Below are positions 4,580 to 7,252 of a DNA stretch of 7,252 nt, piece after piece. Numbering within the stretch: position 1 is the stretch's first letter; each line of letters opens with the position of its first letter. Source of the stretch: Globobulimina sp. (lineage: Eukaryota > Foraminifera > Rotaliida). Both the position numbers and the translations under genes were made by a program. The DNA lies in the NCBI GenBank assembly GCA_003354225.1, contig PIVH01000180.1, positions 1 to 7,252 of the forward strand, read 5' to 3'. Under the pieces are notes generated by a model that saw only the letters and a program-made list of their open reading frames with translations, was not told the DNA's origin and did not search any database.

Positions 4580-4597
4580 GTGCTGTTCCTTTTGCTG

Positions 4598-4768
4598 TCA
4601 AGTTTGCATATCATGTTCAATTATTATTCGACCTATCTCATCCATAGTTTTACCGAACAACAACATAGTTCCTTCATTGTTAAAAATCTCTTTTCTAACG
4701 GTATCCCATGAAATCATAACTTTGTTATTATTAATATCTTCAACGATAAGAACTTCATTCTGTTTCAT
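4598..4768 (-). CDS. Small hypothetical protein (56 residues)
   Basis: The product is a soluble 56-residue protein with the start MKQNEVLIVEDINNNKVMIS, a mixed alpha/beta pattern and an acidic end (RIIIEHDMQT). The ATG at 4768 overlaps the TGA of the upstream gene (ATGA), with GAGG eight bases before it, so it is clearly part of the operon. I recognise no family. The first half alternates hydrophobic and polar residues as in beta-strands, and residues 22-32 and 41-53 look helical. The evidence for the gene is the coupling and ribosome site. The function is unknown. Confidence 0.65.
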   Translation of the reverse strand: MKQNEVLIVEDINNNKVMISWDTVRKEIFNNEGTMLLFGKTMDEIGRIIIEHDMQT

Positions 4769-5133
4769 TTCACCATCCTCAACTTTCCATCTCGTTCTAG
4801 CTTATCCTTAGTCCCCTGCATTTTGTCGTAGTTGTCTGCAAGGCGCTTTCGCTCATCTTCGTCATAGTCTAAAAAACGTGCTTGATGTAGATACACCTGA
4901 AACCCCGGAACGAACTTTAACTCCTCTTCCGGTGTGGTCATACACATGGATTTGATAGCCTCTAAGAGCGCTTCCTCTGTCTCTGTAACCTTTCCTAGCT
5001 TGATAGGGCTAGAATCCACTCTAGCAACGCATTGGTGGCCTGTGGTGGTTATTTCCTGCCATAGAGCGCGGGAGGAGGCTTTTTTAGATCGGTTAGCGTG
5101 GTGGGGGTAGGTGGACCAGGCTGTGTTAAACAT
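4765..5133 (-). CDS. Short phage protein resembling a replication-protein C-terminal domain
   Basis: The product is 122 residues. The opening FNTAWSTYPHHANRSKKASSRALWQEI (2-28) follows the pattern F-x2-A/F-W-x2-Y-P, basic stretch, A-x2-W/L seen in the C-terminal region of many phage and plasmid replication-initiation proteins. The later FVPGFQVYLHQARFLDYDED (74-93) fits the companion motif (F-x-P-x3-Y-L-x4-W/F-x-D). Here the domain stands alone without an N-terminal winged helix. The protein could be a truncated or specialised replication accessory factor, or an unrelated small phage protein. The start overlaps the upstream gene by eight bases, with AGGAG eight bases before the ATG. The last 25 residues are charged and helical. 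Confidence 0.55.
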   Translation of the reverse strand: MFNTAWSTYPHHANRSKKASSRALWQEITTTGHQCVARVDSSPIKLGKVTETEEALLEAIKSMCMTTPEEELKFVPGFQVYLHQARFLDYDEDERKRLADNYDKMQGTKDKLERDGKLRMVK

Positions 5134-5452
5134 TGCCGGCGCTCCTGGCTTTTAGGGCGGCTATGCAGATGGCTAGGGGTGCACTCATTGAAAAACCTTG
5201 GTGAAATTCAGCGTATTCTGGTGCGTTATCAACATTAGAAAAAGCTGCCATCCATTGCAAATCTACGTTTTGGCCTAAAGATAATAACCAGTCTTCAGAC
5301 ACCAACGTTAAAGCACCATCTATGGATGTTGTGAAAGGTGTTAGTGTTGCCCCCTCTTTTAAATCGAGCGCTCTACAAATATCCACATCTAGATTAAAAC
5401 TACCCTCTGTAGCCTCTTCAAGCTGTGCTATTAGGTCTTCTATATCAGCCAT
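5126..5452 (-). CDS. Phage hypothetical protein (MADIEDLIAQLEEATEG family)
   Basis: The product is 108 residues from the ATG at 5452, chosen over an upstream in-frame ATG at 5488. GGGGGGAG sits five bases before it, the upstream stop shares one base (TAATG), and family members begin here. The N-terminal helix MADIEDLIAQLEEATEGSFNLD, the PFTTSIDGALTLV segment (39-51) and the C-terminal SAPLAICIAALKAR helix (90-103) are the three marks of a very common phage hypothetical family. That family has D-x-L-I-x2-L-E-x-A-T-x-G, T-x-S-x-D-A-A-x-x-L and A-L-x-x-A-A-L-x-A. Its biochemical function is unknown. The middle part is variable, as usual. Confidence 0.8.
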   Translation of the reverse strand: MADIEDLIAQLEEATEGSFNLDVDICRALDLKEGATLTPFTTSIDGALTLVSEDWLLSLGQNVDLQWMAAFSNVDNAPEYAEFHQGFSMSAPLAICIAALKARSAGNV

Positions 5453-5937
5453 TAGTCTCCCCCCGGTGGTGTGGGTAGTGGTTGCCATTTATCTGGACCA
5501 TAACCCTCTATAAATGATTGCCGCCCCTCGCTGTCATACCAAGACCAGACAACACCGTTATATGTAGCCTCATAAACATGATCTCCATTAGCTATTATAA
5601 CAGGCGTGTGGATAGGCGCATAATCTATGTTTTGCCATTGGTCTTTAATAACAAATAGATTACCAGTAGGTCCGGCTTTCAATTGTTCAACGTCTTCTGG
5701 TGTTAGTTTTTCAGGGTCGAAGACAGGGGGTTGTTCTTCAGCTAATTCATCAAGTAATTTTACCCATGTTTCTAATTGACCGTGACTAGGCCAAAGTCCG
5801 CATGGTATAGTCATAATTGCTGTACCGTCATAAGTCTCTAAGCCTTCTTTGTCTCGGTTTTCTTTATTATGCTTCAGCCAGTCCTTCATAATTGAAGACA
5901 TTATTTTCAAGCCTATGTGTTTGTCTGCCATCTTCAT
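5452..5937 (-). CDS. Phage protein with DUF551-like C-terminal domain
   Basis: The product is 161 residues from the ATG at 5937. The upstream stop shares its last base (TGATG) and GGGAG is about ten bases away. A TTG at 5940 and an ATG at 5931 are alternatives. The C-terminal part, about 105-160 (IDYAPIHTPVIIANGDHVYEATYNGVVW ... PDKWQPLPTPPG), fits DUF551, a small phage domain recognised by a V-hydrophobic-V strand, a W turn and a final W-x-P-L-P-x-P-P. The N-terminal half is charged and partly helical (SSIMKDWLKHNKENRDKEG, LETWVKLLDELAEEQ) and is not recognised. No catalytic residues are apparent. It belongs to the overlapping leftward operon. Function is unknown. Confidence 0.75.
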   Translation of the reverse strand: MKMADKHIGLKIMSSIMKDWLKHNKENRDKEGLETYDGTAIMTIPCGLWPSHGQLETWVKLLDELAEEQPPVFDPEKLTPEDVEQLKAGPTGNLFVIKDQWQNIDYAPIHTPVIIANGDHVYEATYNGVVWSWYDSEGRQSFIEGYGPDKWQPLPTPPGGD

Positions 5938-6095
5938 CAAACAGGTGCTCCCGTTACTGTGTCGCGTGTGTGTTCCGTCTCAATCTCAGCTTTTAGCTGC
6001 TCGTTCATAATTTGGCGTAGCTTCTTTAGATAATAGCGCTTCATACCGTGGCGGGCTGTGCGGTAGTTATATTGTGCTTGTTCAAGATTTTTCAT
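5937..6095 (-). CDS. Small basic helical protein (52 residues)
   Basis: The product is 52 residues and strongly helical. MKNLEQAQYNYRTARHGMKRYYLKKLRQIMNEQLKAEIE has a basic central stretch (residues 12-27) with an amphipathic spacing. The tail ETEHTRDTVTGAPV is disordered-like. The ATG overlaps the TGA of the nuclease gene (ATGA) with GGAG nine bases upstream, and its own stop overlaps the next start, so the gene is embedded in the operon. No family is recognised. Coupling to a nuclease and its basic character suggest nucleic-acid contact, but this is inference. Confidence 0.65.
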   Translation of the reverse strand: MKNLEQAQYNYRTARHGMKRYYLKKLRQIMNEQLKAEIETEHTRDTVTGAPV

Positions 6096-6442
6096 TTCAC
6101 GATCTCCACAGGAATGCCGGTTAAGGCTTCCACAAGTTTGTATTTAAGCTTCCAAAGTTGGGTAGCTGCTCCACTGCCGATATAACCCTTTACGTCCTCT
6201 AAAACTTTTCGATCATCAGAAGTCATGACGTAGCCAAAATCTATTTTAGTAAATCCGCATTTCTTACCGTTGATAATAAAATCAATACGGACTTGGCGCT
6301 CTAAATCTTTAATGATGAAAGACTTTTGTAATAGAACTAAATCGCGCCACCTACGTGCCTCTGCTTGGCTATCGAACTTTATACCGTCAACAATAGTTTT
6401 CTTGGCGTTGAATTTATTTTTAGCTGTAAATGCGTGTTTCAT
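6092..6442 (-). CDS. DUF1064-family phage nuclease-like protein
   Basis: The product is 116 residues and matches DUF1064, a phage family with a PD-(D/E)xK nuclease layout. The KFNAKKTIVDGIKFDSQAEARRW opening (10-32) contains the helical Glu (E28). Then come RIDFIING and KIDFGYV, with an acidic residue at D68, and then LEDVKGYIG, with D83-x-K85 as the (D/E)xK pair. Thr94 lies in the following AATQLWKLKYKLVEAL helix, and a C-terminal strand GIPVEIV closes the fold. Length and order of motifs are full, so the protein is probably active. The expected substrate is branched or phage DNA, which remains inference. AGAGGA five bases before the ATG supports the start. The gene begins right behind the terminator at 6452-6501 and leads a seven-gene operon. 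Confidence 0.8.
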   Translation of the reverse strand: MKHAFTAKNKFNAKKTIVDGIKFDSQAEARRWRDLVLLQKSFIIKDLERQVRIDFIINGKKCGFTKIDFGYVMTSDDRKVLEDVKGYIGSGAATQLWKLKYKLVEALTGIPVEIVK

Positions 6443-6451
6443 GTTTCCTCT

Positions 6452-6501
6452 AAAAAAATGGGGCTAGAACTATTCAGGAGTGATTGAAGCATCCTAGCCC
6501 C
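6452..6501 (-). terminator. Intrinsic terminator between repressor unit and early-type operon
   Basis: Reading leftward, GGGGCTAG (6494-6501) pairs perfectly with CTAGCCCC (6460-6467) around a 26-base loop. ATTTTTTT follows, with seven T. It is placed after the repressor and the 24-residue membrane protein. The ribosome site of the nuclease gene starts directly after the T-run, so downstream expression needs read-through, antitermination or a promoter I cannot see. Confidence 0.8.
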
Positions 6502-6519
6502 CAAGTTAACAGGGAGGAG

Positions 6520-6594
6520 TTAAACTATGATGATAAGTGCCAATCCACATATAAAGGCTACTACTATCAAGCGTTGGCGTTCTAATGCAGTCAT
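6520..6594 (-). CDS. Very small membrane protein downstream of the repressor (24 residues)
   Basis: The short frame MTALERQRLIVVAF followed by ICGLALIIIV gives one hydrophobic segment from about residue 9 to the end, after a charged start. AAAGGAT overlaps the repressor's stop and lies seven bases before the ATG, so translation would be coupled to the repressor. The gene ends 19 bases before the terminator hairpin. The small size is the main doubt. The opposite strand holds a 32-codon frame over the same bases, and only one of the two is likely to be real. Confidence 0.45.
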   Translation of the reverse strand: MTALERQRLIVVAFICGLALIIIV

Positions 6595-6605
6595 GTGCTT
6601 ATCCT

Positions 6606-6794
6606 TTAATCGTAAAAACTTTTAGGCGGTACGCGCCCCTTCGTTAATTCATCGATCTTTTGTGCAAGGCCCAAACTCGGTTTTCTCGATCCTGTTTCAA
6701 TCCGAGATAATGTGGCCTCTTTTATACCTAGCGTCTTAGCGAGTTCTGCTAAGGTTAGCTTTTTGCGTTTCCGCCATGTTCTTAATGTTTCCAT
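6606..6794 (-). CDS. Compact XRE-type phage repressor
   Basis: The product is 62 residues from the ATG at 6794. The frame is open further upstream to 6908, but that part runs through the operators and promoters. METLRTWRKRKKLTLAELAK opens a classic lambda-repressor-like helix-turn-helix. LTLAELAKTLGIKEATLSRIETGSRKPS (13-40) holds the two recognition helices. The tail GLAQKIDELTKGRVPPKSFYD completes a five-helix domain. There is no C-terminal dimerisation or peptidase domain, so it is not an SOS-cleavable CI. It resembles a Cro or short Xre repressor that dimerises through its own helices. It should bind the three operators at 6805-6885 and repress the rightward promoter. AGAGG touches the ATG, and the promoter predicts an almost leaderless mRNA. 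Confidence 0.85.
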   Translation of the reverse strand: METLRTWRKRKKLTLAELAKTLGIKEATLSRIETGSRKPSLGLAQKIDELTKGRVPPKSFYD

Positions 6795-6801
6795 ACCTCT
6801 C

Positions 6802-6829
6802 TTATTACATATAAGGAAAGTAGCGTCAA
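6802..6829 (-). promoter_or_regulatory. Leftward promoter of the repressor
   Basis: Read leftward, TTGACG (6824-6829) and TAATAA (6802-6807) are separated by 16 bases. The expected start point, 6795-6796, falls one or two bases before the repressor ATG (6792-6794). Operator 1 lies over the spacer and the -10, so occupancy should shut the promoter off (autoregulation). Confidence 0.55.
6805..6819 (-). promoter_or_regulatory. Operator 1, nearest the repressor gene
   Basis: On the minus strand this reads TTTCCTTATATGTAA. It matches operators 2 and 3 in the first half-site and differs by one base in the second (TGTAA instead of GGTAA). It lies in the opposite orientation to them and overlaps the repressor promoter. 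Confidence 0.5.
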
Positions 6830-6838
6830 GAAAAAAAC

Positions 6839-6853
6839 TTTCCAAAAAGGTAA
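6839..6853 (+). promoter_or_regulatory. Operator 2, middle
   Basis: TTTCCAAAAAGGTAA is an imperfect palindrome (TTtCC-N5-GGTAA). Its centre is 34 bases from operator 1 and 32 from operator 3, about three helical turns each. It lies between the two promoters, just upstream of both -35 boxes. Confidence 0.6.
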
Positions 6854-6860
6854 AAACTAT

Positions 6861-6888
6861 TTGACAACACTTTCCAACGTGGTAATAT
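6861..6888 (+). promoter_or_regulatory. Rightward early promoter
   Basis: A perfect TTGACA (6861-6866) is followed after 16 bases by TAATAT (6883-6888). Transcription would begin near 6895 and reach the gene at 6920. Operator 3 fills the spacer, so repressor binding would block polymerase. Confidence 0.65.
6871..6885 (+). promoter_or_regulatory. Operator 3, within the rightward promoter
   Basis: TTTCCAACGTGGTAA is identical to operator 2 in both half-sites and differs only in the spacer. Both are preceded by AC. Its position between the -35 and -10 boxes makes it the site expected to switch off rightward transcription. Confidence 0.6.
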
Positions 6889-6919
6889 GTAATCATAAAC
6901 AAACGCATGGAGAGTTAAA

Positions 6920-7099
6920 ATGATTACCATCAAAGTTAACGAAACAAACGTAGACGTAATTAAATCTGACGAGGTTCTTTATACCTTTTGTGCTTATCGT
7001 CAGTCAGAGAACATTTCGGCGGCGTACGGCATAACAGAGGAATTGTTTCCATACGAAGAAGTTAATCTTGATGAAAGTGGGTTGTCTCATGTTGCATAG
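6920..7099 (+). CDS. Unknown acidic protein in the cro position
   Basis: The product is 59 residues: MITIKVNETNVDVIKSDEVL, YTFCAYRQSENISAAYGITEE, then an acidic end (LFPYEEVNLDESGLSHVA). It is the first gene read rightward from the repressor-controlled promoter, with GGAG seven bases before the ATG. I see no clear helix-turn-helix, although ENISAAYGITEELF could be a short helix-turn-like element. It is therefore not an obvious Cro. The first 15 residues look like paired beta-strands. It could be an antirepressor or a small regulator. Function is unknown. Confidence 0.75.
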   Translation: MITIKVNETNVDVIKSDEVLYTFCAYRQSENISAAYGITEELFPYEEVNLDESGLSHVA

Positions 7100-7252
7100 C
7101 GCTATCACATTTGTCTTAGACAAGAAAAACCTTGGGAAGATGTCTTCATATATGAAGCGCCAGGAATCAGACAGTCGTTATTTTGAACAAATGCGGGCTC
7201 ATGTTGATGAGGGTGGAAAGATAACGGAAAGCCAGAGAATTCAGCTAAAGCA
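7089..7252 (+). CDS. Unknown protein, C-terminus missing
   Basis: The frame opens at 7089, overlaps the previous stop by 11 bases and stays open to the right edge (54 codons visible). It begins MLHSAITFVLDKKNLGK, followed by a charged helical region (SYMKRQESDSRYFEQMRAHVDEGGKITESQR). The ribosome site is weak (AAAGTGGG about eight bases upstream), but overlap coupling is plausible. An internal ATG at codon 18 is an alternative start. No family is recognisable from the fragment. It would be co-transcribed with the preceding gene under repressor control. Confidence 0.6.
   Translation, partial: MLHSAITFVLDKKNLGKMSSYMKRQESDSRYFEQMRAHVDEGGKITESQRIQLK

Noticed and set aside
5453-5488. Upstream in-frame start for the 108-residue protein
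   Set aside because: The extra 12 residues (MATTTHTTGGRL) overlap the previous gene. GGGGGGAG and the TAATG junction point to the internal ATG.
6795-6908. N-terminal extension of the repressor
   Set aside because: It would run through three operators and both promoters. The helix-turn-helix family start is at 6794.
1-7252. CRISPR array, insertion sequence or integrase attachment site
   Set aside because: I see no spaced direct repeats of array type, no transposase or integrase, and no matching terminal repeats.

Overview
The window looks like part of a temperate or pseudotemperate phage, or a prophage, from an alphaproteobacterium. The phage assignment rests on a LamG-like virion protein fragment at the left edge, several small proteins of types I know mainly from phage genomes, a DUF1064-type nuclease, tightly overlapping genes (ATGA, TGATG and TAATG junctions), and a compact repressor switch with three operators. 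The host assignment is inference, from a GcrA-like regulator and a gene trio resembling the holdfast-anchor genes hfaA-hfaB-hfaD of stalked and marine alphaproteobacteria. No integrase, terminase, capsid or portal gene is visible.

Layout, right to left, the direction in which most genes are read. Positions 6800-7252 hold a divergent switch. A 62-residue XRE-type repressor is read leftward, probably from a leaderless mRNA. Two genes of unknown function are read rightward from a strong promoter. Three 15-bp operators of the form TTtCC-N5-GGTAA cover both promoters. After the repressor come a very small membrane protein and an intrinsic terminator (6452-6501). Next is an early-type operon of seven overlapping or nearly abutting leftward genes (6442 to 4382): a DUF1064 nuclease, a 52-residue basic protein, a protein with a DUF551-like tail, a phage family protein, a replication-protein-like short protein, a 56-residue protein and a membrane protein.

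Positions 3934-4381 are the only long gene-free stretch. The right part carries a rightward promoter, a roughly 80-nt predicted small RNA with two stem-loops, and its terminator. The left part is full of short inverted repeats. Further left are two phage-type hypothetical proteins, a GcrA-like regulator with a zinc ribbon, and a small membrane protein.

Positions 885-2732 hold the most striking element, a three-gene secretion module: a small exported Asn/Gln-rich protein (HfaA-like), a CsgG/HfaB-family outer-membrane lipoprotein, and an exported protein with four 24-residue curlin-like repeats (HfaD-like position). The genes overlap and should be co-translated. The simplest reading is that the CsgG-like pore exports the two repeat- and Asn-rich proteins to the cell surface of the infected or lysogenic host. 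A terminator follows at 843-873. The module then gives way to two very small proteins and the start of the virion or tail genes (524 to 1).

All assignments come from reading the sequence and from remembered family patterns. No database search was run.
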